From contig NZ_JAMFRV010000107.1 in NCBI RefSeq assembly GCF_026224925.1, forward strand, positions 1 through 43,574: a stretch of DNA of 43,574 bases, given 5' to 3'. A program made the translations under genes and the position numbers. Origin of the DNA: Pseudomonas sp. GTDB taxonomy: Bacteria; Pseudomonadota; Gammaproteobacteria; Pseudomonadales; Pseudomonadaceae. Below, one piece after another: positions 26,656 through 35,376 of the stretch. The notes beneath the pieces were generated by a model, which ran no database searches, had not been told where the DNA came from, and saw only the letters and a list, made by a program, of their open reading frames with translations. Position 1 is the first letter of the stretch, and every line of letters begins with the position of its first letter.

Positions 26656-27719
26656 GCAGCGATGACTGGCAAGCCTTGGTAGACATCTGCCGGTTGACGC
26701 GTTGGATGGACGCGCAAGGTCTGGAAAACGGCCCAATCAAAGACCCAAAACGCTTGACCGGTGGCACGCAGAATCTGTTGCTGCACTTTCGGCGTGGCGA
26801 GCGTGAGTTCGTGCTGCGTCGACCGCCGTTGCACCCGCGTCAGGACGGCAGCAAAACCATCGCCCGAGAGGCGCGTGTTTTGGCGGCGCTGGCGGGGACG
26901 GGAGTGCCCCACGCCGGTTTGATTGCAGCCTGTGATGACACCGCTGTGCTTGGTGCCGGCTTTTACCTGATGCAACCGGTGGATGGCTTCAATGCTTCGG
27001 CGGGGATGCCCGAGTTACATGCCAGCGATCCGCAGGTTCGTCGCGAGATGGGCTTTTCAATGGTCGACGCCTTGTTGCGGCTAGGCGAAGTCGATTATCG
27101 GGCAGTGGGTCTGGATGATTTCGGCAAGCCCGAAGGGTTTCTCCAGCGTCAGGCGCCGCGTTGGTTGTCGCAACTGCGCAGCTATTCCGATTACCTCGGT
27201 TGGCCCGGTGCTGCCGGGTTGCCTGATGTCGAGGCAATTGGGCAATGGCTGGTGCAAAACTGCCCGACTCACAACACCCCCGGGATTTTGCATGGCGACT
27301 TTCACCTGTCGAATGTGATGTTCAGCAACAGCGGCCCGCAGTTGGCTGCGATCGTCGATTGGGAACTGGCAACCCTCGGCGATCCGCTGCTGGATCTTGG
27401 GTGGCTGGTGGTCAGTTGGCCAGAAGCCGACGGCCGTGGCGCGGGGACTATTCATGTGCAGCCGTGGGGCGGGTTTCCCAGCGCCGATGAGCTGATCGCC
27501 CGATATCGCGCCGCCACTCGCCGCGACCTGTCCGCGCTAGATTGGTACATCGTGCTCGCCGGCTTCAAGCTCGGCATCCTCCTTGAAGGCAGCTACGCCC
27601 GAGCCTGTGCCGGCAAGGCACCCATGGATGTCGGCCAGACCCATCACGCGTCGGCGTTGCGTCTGTTCGAGCGCGCGCACGCCACGCTTTCGCGCAACAA
27701 ACCGAACTCTCAGTGGTAA
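26652..27719 (+). CDS. APH-fold phosphotransferase family protein (ACAD10/11 N-domain / LvaA-like)
   Basis: LTGGTQNLLLHF, canonical HGDFHLSN catalytic loop and IVDWELATLGDPLLDLGW. ATGA overlap with the ACAD gene. Confidence 0.92.
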   Translation: MSSDDWQALVDICRLTRWMDAQGLENGPIKDPKRLTGGTQNLLLHFRRGEREFVLRRPPLHPRQDGSKTIAREARVLAALAGTGVPHAGLIAACDDTAVLGAGFYLMQPVDGFNASAGMPELHASDPQVRREMGFSMVDALLRLGEVDYRAVGLDDFGKPEGFLQRQAPRWLSQLRSYSDYLGWPGAAGLPDVEAIGQWLVQNCPTHNTPGILHGDFHLSNVMFSNSGPQLAAIVDWELATLGDPLLDLGWLVVSWPEADGRGAGTIHVQPWGGFPSADELIARYRAATRRDLSALDWYIVLAGFKLGILLEGSYARACAGKAPMDVGQTHHASALRLFERAHATLSRNKPNSQW

Positions 27720-27739
27720 ACCTTGAAAGGAGCCTCGCA

Positions 27740-28510
27740 ATGGAAACCCGTTTGCAGCTACAAGGAAGGAAGATCATCGTCACCGGCGGTGCTCGCGGGA
27801 TTGGCGCCGCGGTTGTGAAAGCGTACGTCGACGAAGGTGCTTATGTGGTGAGCCTGGACATAGGCGAAAGCGCGGTGCCAACAGCGGAGCGGGGCGGTGG
27901 CTGGGCCAAAAGTTATGTGTGTGATATCTCCAGCCCCGAGTCGATCAACCAAGCCTTCGCCTGGGCCTCACAGCAATTGGGTGGCCTGGATGTGTTGGTG
28001 CACGCAGCTGGCATTGCCCCAAATGCCATGGCCCATGAAATCGAACTGGATGAATGGGAACGGGTGTTTGCGGTCAATACTCGCGGTACCTTCCTCACCA
28101 ATCGTGCTGCCTATGAACTGCTCAAGAGCCATGGCGGCCGCATCATCAACTTCGCCTCTGCGGCAGGGGTGGTGGGTCAGCCGGGTAAGGCACATTACGC
28201 GGCAAGCAAGGGCGCGGTATTGGCGTGGACCCGCACAGTGGCGCGGGAGTGGGGCGCAAAAGGTATTACCGTCAACGCTATTGCGCCGGCAATGTGGACG
28301 CCCATGTACGAGAACACCCGGGCCAGCATGTCGGCTGATCAACTCAAACAGCACGACGCCTTCATGGACGGGCAAATTCCCATCGGCGGTCGCTTGGGCG
28401 ATGCAGCACAGGATTTGGCCCCGGTACTGGTGTTTCTGGCGGGAGAGGGTTCGCGTTTCGTCACCGGCCAGACGCTGATGATTGACGGCGGGATGGTGAT
28501 GCTCAGCTAA
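27740..28510 (+). CDS. SDR family oxidoreductase
   Basis: GGARGIGAA, YAASKGAVLAWTR, GQTLMIDGGMVM. ATG 27740 has AAAGGAG upstream. Confidence 0.93.
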   Translation: METRLQLQGRKIIVTGGARGIGAAVVKAYVDEGAYVVSLDIGESAVPTAERGGGWAKSYVCDISSPESINQAFAWASQQLGGLDVLVHAAGIAPNAMAHEIELDEWERVFAVNTRGTFLTNRAAYELLKSHGGRIINFASAAGVVGQPGKAHYAASKGAVLAWTRTVAREWGAKGITVNAIAPAMWTPMYENTRASMSADQLKQHDAFMDGQIPIGGRLGDAAQDLAPVLVFLAGEGSRFVTGQTLMIDGGMVMLS

Positions 28511-28585
28511 GGCGGCTGTAACCACTTCGCCTGGCTAACCGAAAATAGTCTGAACTTGCATCAAGGTGGGCTTCTCTACTGCTGT

Positions 28586-28608
28586 GTGTGCATTGCTTGC
28601 ACACTTTT
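28586..28608 (+). terminator. hairpin GTGTGCA-TTGCT-TGCACAC followed by TTTT; possible terminator or attenuator
   Basis: Perfect 7-bp stem, 5-nt loop, T4 tract, between the SDR stop (28510) and the next start (28623). Confidence 0.5.
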
Positions 28609-28622
28609 CGGAGATATGCCTA

Positions 28623-28973
28623 ATGAACAGGTTTAGCTTTTTACTTGTGAGTGTCGTTGTCTGCTTGCCGCTACTGGCAAACGCCGACGATTTACTTATG
28701 GATAAACACCTCAATGGCCTGAAGATCGACGCCGGGATGGAAGGTAACAGCGACAGCGGCGGCCAGAGCGCCAGTGGCGCCTTGCAGGCATTAAAACTTA
28801 CCAATAATGACTCGGTTGCGGTGATATGCATGCTCAAACCAGGCCCGGCCGAGTCAAGCGATGCACAGTCGCCACCGGCGGTCATGGCCCCAGGCGAATC
28901 GGCGACTTTGCGGGTTGAGGGTAAATACACCGGCGCACCGCTCAAGGCCAGTCTGGAGTGCCATAAGAAGTAA
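28623..28973 (+). CDS. small secreted protein of unknown function
   Basis: ATG 28623: MNRFSFLLVSVVVCLPLLANADDLLMDKHLNG..., signal peptide, two Cys in the mature part. Start in the track (28566) is upstream of the hairpin. Confidence 0.75.
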   Translation: MNRFSFLLVSVVVCLPLLANADDLLMDKHLNGLKIDAGMEGNSDSGGQSASGALQALKLTNNDSVAVICMLKPGPAESSDAQSPPAVMAPGESATLRVEGKYTGAPLKASLECHKK

Positions 28974-28981
28974 CGATTGCG

Positions 28982-29581
28982 TTAGTTCGGTGCGCCCGCA
29001 GTGGGCAATAGGGCGCCGCTGATCATCTTCATCTGTAGTTCGACTGCCGCCGTCATCGACAGGTGCGGGCCGAACCAGTTGCCTGCATCGTTGAGCAGAG
29101 ATAGCAAGCACGGAACTAAGGTGTTGACCGGCACTGGCTTGAATACCTGGCGCTCGATGCCGTGATGCAAGATCGCGGTCAATCGTTGAGAGCACACGGC
29201 GCGCAGGTGTTGAATGCGCACTTGTTGCTCCTGTTCCAGGCATCGGAACTCCATGCGCGTCAGGCGTGCGCGTTGATCCTGACGGAGGGTGAAATGCAGG
29301 TGTGCGCGCACAAAAATGCCAAGGGCTTTGAGCGGGTCTGCCCCTAGGGGTTTGAAGGTGGGTAGGGCATGCAGTAGCTCGGTTTCATAGCTTTCGATCA
29401 GCTCAAACAGCAGCGCCTGTTTACTCTCGAAATGGTTGTACAGCGACCCCGCCTGCATCCCCACGGCCGATGCCAACTGACGCAAACTCACCGCCTGGAA
29501 ACCCTGCTCGACAAACAAACACAGCGCTACATTTCTGATGTGTTCGCGGGGGGACGTACAGATTCTTTCGGCGACGGACAT
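28982..29581 (-). CDS. TetR/AcrR family transcriptional regulator
   Basis: HTH: GFQAVSLRQLASAVGMQAGSLYNHFESKQALLFELI. Likely start ATG 29581 (MSVAERICTSPREHIRNVALCLFVEQGF). Confidence 0.9.
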   Translation of the reverse strand: MSVAERICTSPREHIRNVALCLFVEQGFQAVSLRQLASAVGMQAGSLYNHFESKQALLFELIESYETELLHALPTFKPLGADPLKALGIFVRAHLHFTLRQDQRARLTRMEFRCLEQEQQVRIQHLRAVCSQRLTAILHHGIERQVFKPVPVNTLVPCLLSLLNDAGNWFGPHLSMTAAVELQMKMISGALLPTAGAPN

Positions 29582-29659
29582 AAGATTGCTCTTTAGCAGA
29601 TCTGTGAAGCCGACGTGCTGGCGACGGCATAAACACACAAAGCTTCCCGAATGAATTCG

Positions 29660-29695
29660 GTCCCACAGGTGGTAGTAGATCCCCTAATGTGGGAC
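29660..29695. promoter_or_regulatory. inverted repeat GTCCCACA-N20-TGTGGGAC upstream of the TetR gene, candidate operator
   Basis: Perfect 8-bp arms, about 80-115 bp upstream of the TetR start (29581). Confidence 0.35.
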
Positions 29696-29716
29696 TGAGT
29701 CATTTGGGAGGCCGCC

Positions 29717-29746
29717 GGCGCGGCGTATCAGACAAGACGCCGCGCC
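29717..29746. terminator. GC-rich perfect 10-bp hairpin GGCGCGGCGT-N10-ACGCCGCGCC downstream of the IOR gene
   Basis: Read directly; lies just past the stop of the minus-strand gene 29770-33324. No strong T-tract. Confidence 0.55.
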
Positions 29747-29769
29747 AACGCATTAGCTCCTAAAGAGGA

Positions 29770-32700
29770 TCAGAGCTGCATGACGTCGATCTTTGTTCCG
29801 GTCATTGGCGCTGCGTCTACAAACAATGCTTTACCGTGCCACTGATTCAGTAACGTCTCGCGTTTTGCCTGGGCATGCACCAAGTAGCGCTCTTTGACCG
29901 GGCCATAGCCGCGGACGGCATCAGGCAGTTCTGCGAGGCTTACGGCGAGTAAGTGATTGTCCTGACTCAGCTCCTTAAGGATCAGATCAAGCACGGCTTC
30001 GTAACTCTCCAGCCATTGGCGTTCGACCTTGCGCTCATGGGTGCGGCCAAACGGGTCAAGCCAAGTGTTACGAAGGAACTTCATTCGCGCCAGCAGCTTG
30101 AAGCCTTGGAGCATCCATGGGCCGTAGCTGCTTTTCTTCGGCTCCACACCGGCCTTGTTCAGCACGGGCGGGGCGAGGTGGAAGCGCAGGGCGAAATCTC
30201 CCTCGAAATTCGCTTCGATTTTCTTCAGGAATTCCCCGTCAGTGAACAACCGTGCCACTTCGTACTCATCTTTGATGGCCAGCACCTTAAAGTAATAGCG
30301 CGCCACGGCTTCGGTCAGCGGACCGGGCTTGCCCAGCAACAGGGACTCGGCCTTGCGGATCGCTTCGACGCGGCCCAGATAGCGTTGCGCGTATGCTTCG
30401 TTCTGATAGGTCCGCAGAACCTCCATGCGCCGGCGGATGCGCTGATCAAGGGTTTGAGACAGTTCACGGTCCGGGCTTTTTGCTTTTAAGCTTTCCAGAC
30501 GTGCCAGCAGACGCGGCAGGTCAACCGCCGCACGACGTCCCCAGAGAAATGCCATGCGGTTGAACTCAACGGCCGTACCGTTCAGCTCGATGGCCTGCAT
30601 CAGCGCCTCTTCACCCACCGGCAGCCAGCCCATTTGATAGGCATGGCCAAGCATGAAGGTGTTGGTGGCGATGGAGTCACCCATCAACGCGGTGGCGATA
30701 CGGCTGGCGTCGAGGAACAACGCGTGGTCGCTGCCGACGCTGTCGACGATCTGTTCGGCCATGCCCTGACTGTGGAAACGCGGGTCGGGGTTAGCCGTCA
30801 AGTCGCCGGTTTCTGCCTGTCGGGCGAAGGTGCGGACGAACGCACTGGTAATGCTCTGTTCACTGTTAATCAACGCATGGGTCACGCCATGCCGCAGCTT
30901 TGTCAGGGTTTCGGTATGGGCACTAACCACCAAGTCGCAGCCCAACAGCAGGCTGGTTTCGCCCTCGGCTATGCGTGGCGCGAAGAGCTGATCTTGGCGC
31001 TGGGCGATGCGGATGTGCGACCACACCGCGCCGCCTTTTTGGGCCATGCCGGCCATGTCCAGATTGAGCGCGCCTTTGCCCTCGATAAACGCCGCCATGC
31101 CCAACAATGCGCCGATGGTGACCACGCCGGTGCCGCCAACGCCGGTCACCAGGATGCTGCACGGCTCGTCCAGCGCCAAGGGCGTTGGAGTCGGCAGGTT
31201 CCACTTTTCTTCCGCGCTTTGCGCCAACGCCTTTGGTTTACGCAGGGTCCCGCCCTCGACGGTGACAAAGCTGGGGCAGAACCCGGTCAGGCAGGTAAAG
31301 TCCTTGTTGCACGACGACTGATCAATCTCGCGTTTGCGGCCAAACTCGGTTTCCACCGGCACCACCGACATGCAGTTCGATTTGCTGCTGCAATCGCCAC
31401 AGCCTTCGCACACGGCTTCATTGATCACTACCCGGCGGGCAGGATCGGCGAACTTGCCACGTTTACGCCGGCGGCGCTTTTCTGCTGCGCAGGTTTGGTC
31501 GTAGATCAACGCCGACACGCCGGCGAACTCACGTAGCTCCTGCTGAACCTCATCCATTAGGTCGCGGCGATAGACCGGCACGCCGGGGGCGAGGTCGTCG
31601 ATGTGCTGGTATTTTTCAGGTTCTTCACTGACCACCACAATCTTCAACACGCCTTCAGCGGCGAGCTGACGGCTGATCTGCGCCACGCTGAGGCTGCCGT
31701 CCACCGGTTGGCCGCCGGTCATGGCCACGGCGTCGTTGTACAGAATTTTATAAGTGATCGAGACCTTGGCCGCCACTGACGCACGGATTGCCAAAAGCCC
31801 CGAGTGGAAGTAGGTGCCATCGCCTAGGTTGGCGAATACATGGCGGGTTTCGGTAAAGGGTGATTGCCCGATCCAGGCCACGCCTTCGCCACCCATTTGG
31901 CTGAACGTCTGGGTCTGCGGATAAATCCAGGCGGCCATGTAATGGCAACCGATTCCCGCCAGCGCACGGCTGCCTTCAGGGACCTTGGTCGAGGTGTTGT
32001 GCGGGCAACCGGAGCAATAATGCGGCACTCGTTCCATCAAGTTGCCCAGCGGTTGGCAGGCTTGCAATTGGGCATCGAGCACGGCCAGACGCACCTGCAA
32101 CGGACCGCTTTGGCACACACGCAAAATACGACGCGCCAAGGCCCGGGCAATCTGCGCTGGGGTGAGTTCGCCAATCGCTGGCAGCAACCAGTCAGTGTGT
32201 GGCAGGCTCCATTCGCCTTTGTCGTCGAACTTACCGACGATGCGCGGGCGAACGTCCTCGCGCCAATTGTAGAGTTCCTCTTTAAGTTGGTACTCGATCA
32301 GGTGGCGTTTTTCTTCGACCACCACAATCTCTTCCAGACCCTCGGCGAACTGCCGGACGCCGTCGGCTTCCAGCGGCCAGATCATCCCGACTTTGTACAC
32401 GCGCAAGCCAATCTGGTTGGCCAAGGTTTCATCGATACCCAGGATGTTCAGCGCCTGACACACGTCCAGATATGACTTACCTGAGGTGATGATGCCGATC
32501 CGAGCCTTGGGCGAGTCGAGCACGATGCGGTCCAGGCGGTTGGCCTTGGCGTAGGCGAGGGCGGCATACAACTTGTGTTCCAACAGGCGTTTTTCTTGCG
32601 CCAGGGGCGGATCTGGCCAACGGATATTCAGGCCGCCTTCGGGTATCGGGAAATCCGGGATGATTGGCTGGACCCGTTGCGGGTCGAGGTCGACGATGGC

Positions 32701-33324
32701 TGCGCTTTCTACTGTGTCGGCCACGGCCTTTAGCGCCACCCAACAACCGGAATAGCGCGACATTGCCCAACCGTGTATGCCGAAATCCAGGTATTCCTGA
32801 ACCCCGGACGGCGCCAGTACCGGCATCATTACGGCTTTGAAAATATGCTCGGTCTGGTGTGGCAGCGACGAGCTCCGGGCGCCATGGTCATCACCGGCAA
32901 TGGCTAGCACACCACCGAAAGCCGAGGTCCCGGCGGCGTTCGCATGGCGAAACACGTCGCCGCAGCGGTCGACACCAGGTCCCTTGCCGTACCACATGCC
33001 AAACACGCCGTCGTACTTGGCGCCTTCGAAAATACTGACCTGTTGCGTGCCCCAGACCGAGGTGGCCGCGAGGTCTTCGTTGACACCCGGATGAAACACC
33101 GTGTGGTTCGCTTTCAAGTGGTCGCGCGCTTTCCACAACGCCTGATCGAAATTACCCAAGGGTGAGCCGCGATAACCTGAAATGAAACCGGCGGTATTCA
33201 GCCCGTTGGCCAAGTCACGCTGACGCTGCATCAAGGGCAAGCGGACCAGCGCTTGAATGCCGGTCAGCAGCACTTTGCCGTGCTGCTGTAGGTACTTGTC
33301 TTCCAGGGACGGAAGCTTACTCAT
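29770..33324 (-). CDS. fused indolepyruvate:ferredoxin oxidoreductase family protein (2-oxoacid oxidoreductase)
   Basis: 1184 aa; Fe-S segment CEGCGDCSSKSNCMSV...CNKDFTCLTGFCPSF; gamma-domain-like VTGVGGTGVVTIGALLGMAA; TPP-domain-like ANLGDGTYFHSG. Confidence 0.93.
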   Translation of the reverse strand: MSKLPSLEDKYLQQHGKVLLTGIQALVRLPLMQRQRDLANGLNTAGFISGYRGSPLGNFDQALWKARDHLKANHTVFHPGVNEDLAATSVWGTQQVSIFEGAKYDGVFGMWYGKGPGVDRCGDVFRHANAAGTSAFGGVLAIAGDDHGARSSSLPHQTEHIFKAVMMPVLAPSGVQEYLDFGIHGWAMSRYSGCWVALKAVADTVESAAIVDLDPQRVQPIIPDFPIPEGGLNIRWPDPPLAQEKRLLEHKLYAALAYAKANRLDRIVLDSPKARIGIITSGKSYLDVCQALNILGIDETLANQIGLRVYKVGMIWPLEADGVRQFAEGLEEIVVVEEKRHLIEYQLKEELYNWREDVRPRIVGKFDDKGEWSLPHTDWLLPAIGELTPAQIARALARRILRVCQSGPLQVRLAVLDAQLQACQPLGNLMERVPHYCSGCPHNTSTKVPEGSRALAGIGCHYMAAWIYPQTQTFSQMGGEGVAWIGQSPFTETRHVFANLGDGTYFHSGLLAIRASVAAKVSITYKILYNDAVAMTGGQPVDGSLSVAQISRQLAAEGVLKIVVVSEEPEKYQHIDDLAPGVPVYRRDLMDEVQQELREFAGVSALIYDQTCAAEKRRRRKRGKFADPARRVVINEAVCEGCGDCSSKSNCMSVVPVETEFGRKREIDQSSCNKDFTCLTGFCPSFVTVEGGTLRKPKALAQSAEEKWNLPTPTPLALDEPCSILVTGVGGTGVVTIGALLGMAAFIEGKGALNLDMAGMAQKGGAVWSHIRIAQRQDQLFAPRIAEGETSLLLGCDLVVSAHTETLTKLRHGVTHALINSEQSITSAFVRTFARQAETGDLTANPDPRFHSQGMAEQIVDSVGSDHALFLDASRIATALMGDSIATNTFMLGHAYQMGWLPVGEEALMQAIELNGTAVEFNRMAFLWGRRAAVDLPRLLARLESLKAKSPDRELSQTLDQRIRRRMEVLRTYQNEAYAQRYLGRVEAIRKAESLLLGKPGPLTEAVARYYFKVLAIKDEYEVARLFTDGEFLKKIEANFEGDFALRFHLAPPVLNKAGVEPKKSSYGPWMLQGFKLLARMKFLRNTWLDPFGRTHERKVERQWLESYEAVLDLILKELSQDNHLLAVSLAELPDAVRGYGPVKERYLVHAQAKRETLLNQWHGKALFVDAAPMTGTKIDVMQL

Positions 33325-33416
33325 CGGGCGTTCTCCAGGCTTATTTTGGCGTGCGTCCGCAGGGAGAAAACCGGCGCACTTGTTATGGGCCTGAGTCTAG
33401 ATCGGAGTCCCGTCAT

Positions 33417-33436
33417 CGTAAAATCACAAATTTACG
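33417..33436. promoter_or_regulatory. inverted repeat CGTAAA-N8-TTTACG in the divergent promoter region
   Basis: Perfect 6-bp arms between the start of the IOR gene (33324) and the start of DUF1302 copy B (33667). Confidence 0.3.
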
Positions 33437-33666
33437 GGAGCGGTATTTGCTAAACAGATAGCTGCTTCGGATCACGGATGATCACTTCGCCCTCTGTTTG
33501 CGAGCCTTTGTATTTCATCGATAGCGACGTGCACTTGGGCAATAGCCTCAATCGTTGTCCGCTGTTACCCCGTCGCGTCTACTCCAGCCAGTCGTTCACC
33601 CATGGTGGACGCGCCATCTGAAAGTCAGCTGAACAATAAAAACAATGGGCATGACGGAGTGGATCG

Positions 33667-35328
33667 ATGCGTAAATCGAGATTGAAGATTGCTAATGAAG
33701 CGTGGGGACTGGCAGCGTTGCTGGTGTGCGCGGGGGAAGTGGGCGCAGCGGAGTACGATATCGGCAATCCTGACTTCAACCTGCGCTGGGACAATACCGT
33801 TCGCTACAACATCGGCATGCGCGCTCAGGGACGCAACAGCGCACTGGCCAATAACGCTACCTATGATGAGTCTGATTCCAAGTTCGATCGCGGCGACGTG
33901 GTAACCAACCGCGTCGACCTGATGAGCGAATTCGAATTGACGTACAAGCAGTACCACGGCTTTCGTGTCAGTGGTTCGGGTTGGTACGACCAGGCTTATG
34001 CTGATGACGATGTCAAGACCAACGGTGGCAACGTCTATTACCCCGGAGCACCTGCCGGGCCCAGTACGCCGAGCTATCGTGGCGGTGAGTATTCCGGGCA
34101 GACCAAACGCTACCATAACGGCCCCAGCGGAGAACTGCTCGATGCCTTTGCCTTCACCCGATTTGACCTGGGTGACATCCCGATCAGCCTTCGCGCCGGT
34201 CGGCACACGGTCTATTGGGGCAATGGCTTACTAATCGCTGGCCATGCCATGTCTTACTCCCAGGCACCCATCGACGGGCGCAAGGCTCTGGCCAATCCTG
34301 GCACTGAAACCCGCGAGATATTCCTGCCGTTGACGCAGATTTCCGGCCAGGCACAGGTGACCGACAAACTCTCGGTCGCCGCGCAATATTTCCTGGAGTG
34401 GGACACCACCCGTGCACCGGAAGGCGGTACCTACCTGGCGGGGGCGGACGTCCAGCTACAAGGTCCGAACCAGCTACCGGTCGCCCCCGGTTTCGCCTTG
34501 CCGATCATCGACCCGAAAACCCCGAAAAACGCCGGTAACTGGGGGGTGATGGCGACCTACAGCCTCGACTTCATGCATTCGGACATCAGTGCTGCCTATC
34601 GCGAGTTCGACGACTACAACCCTTGGGGTCTGCAGGTCGGTTCGGACTTTGCGCGTTATATCTACGCCGAAAACGTCAAGCAATACAGCCTCGGTTGGGC
34701 GGCGGGACCGGTCTTGGGCGGTGCCTCGGTCGGGGTTGATTTGTCATATCGGCAGAACGCCCCACTGATGTCTAGCAGCTTCGGCCTGGTGGATAACCAG
34801 GGTGCACGGGGCGATACCTGGCACGTGGTCGCCAACAGCCTGTGGCTGCTGCCGCAGACTCGGTTCTTTGACACCGGCAACCTGATCACGGAAATCGCCT
34901 ACAGCCATTTGCAGCAAGTCACCAAGAACGAAAACCAGTTCCGCGGCGAGGGATACGGCGGCTGCGTGGGGCAGGACAGGAGCGACGGCTGCGCCACCAA
35001 GAACTATGTCGGTGTTGCAGTCAGTTTCGCTCCGCAATGGTTGGGTGTGTTTCCCGGCTGGAACCTGTCGGCGCCGATCAGCTTCGACTACGGCGTGTCC
35101 GGCAATGCGGCCACCGGTGGCGGCAGCGAAGGCAAGTACAGCTACAAAGTCGGAGTCAAGGGCGTGCTCGATGAACGCTACGAAGTGACCCTGGCCTACA
35201 TCGGTTATGGCAGCGACACCAAAGAGCGCTATGTGCCCGGCGTAGGCAATACCGTGGTTGGTGGACGCGGCGATATCGGTCTGACCGACCGAGACTGGGT
35301 GTCGCTGACCCTGAGTACGGCCTTCTGA
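33667..35328 (+). CDS. DUF1302 outer-membrane-type protein (copy B)
   Basis: NPDFNLRWDNTVRYNIGMRAQGRNS...DESDSKFDRGDVVTNRVDLMSEFELTY, co-linear with copy A. Confidence 0.9.
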   Translation: MRKSRLKIANEAWGLAALLVCAGEVGAAEYDIGNPDFNLRWDNTVRYNIGMRAQGRNSALANNATYDESDSKFDRGDVVTNRVDLMSEFELTYKQYHGFRVSGSGWYDQAYADDDVKTNGGNVYYPGAPAGPSTPSYRGGEYSGQTKRYHNGPSGELLDAFAFTRFDLGDIPISLRAGRHTVYWGNGLLIAGHAMSYSQAPIDGRKALANPGTETREIFLPLTQISGQAQVTDKLSVAAQYFLEWDTTRAPEGGTYLAGADVQLQGPNQLPVAPGFALPIIDPKTPKNAGNWGVMATYSLDFMHSDISAAYREFDDYNPWGLQVGSDFARYIYAENVKQYSLGWAAGPVLGGASVGVDLSYRQNAPLMSSSFGLVDNQGARGDTWHVVANSLWLLPQTRFFDTGNLITEIAYSHLQQVTKNENQFRGEGYGGCVGQDRSDGCATKNYVGVAVSFAPQWLGVFPGWNLSAPISFDYGVSGNAATGGGSEGKYSYKVGVKGVLDERYEVTLAYIGYGSDTKERYVPGVGNTVVGGRGDIGLTDRDWVSLTLSTAF

Positions 35329-35376
35329 TCGACCTGCGCTGCAACGACACCCAATAACAATGACGGGAGAATTCTC

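Noticed and set aside
30634-31536. 300-aa plus-strand ORF antisense to the IOR gene
   Set aside because: Composition (Ala/Gly/His/Arg-rich, no recognisable motif) and full overlap with a well-supported gene indicate an artefact.
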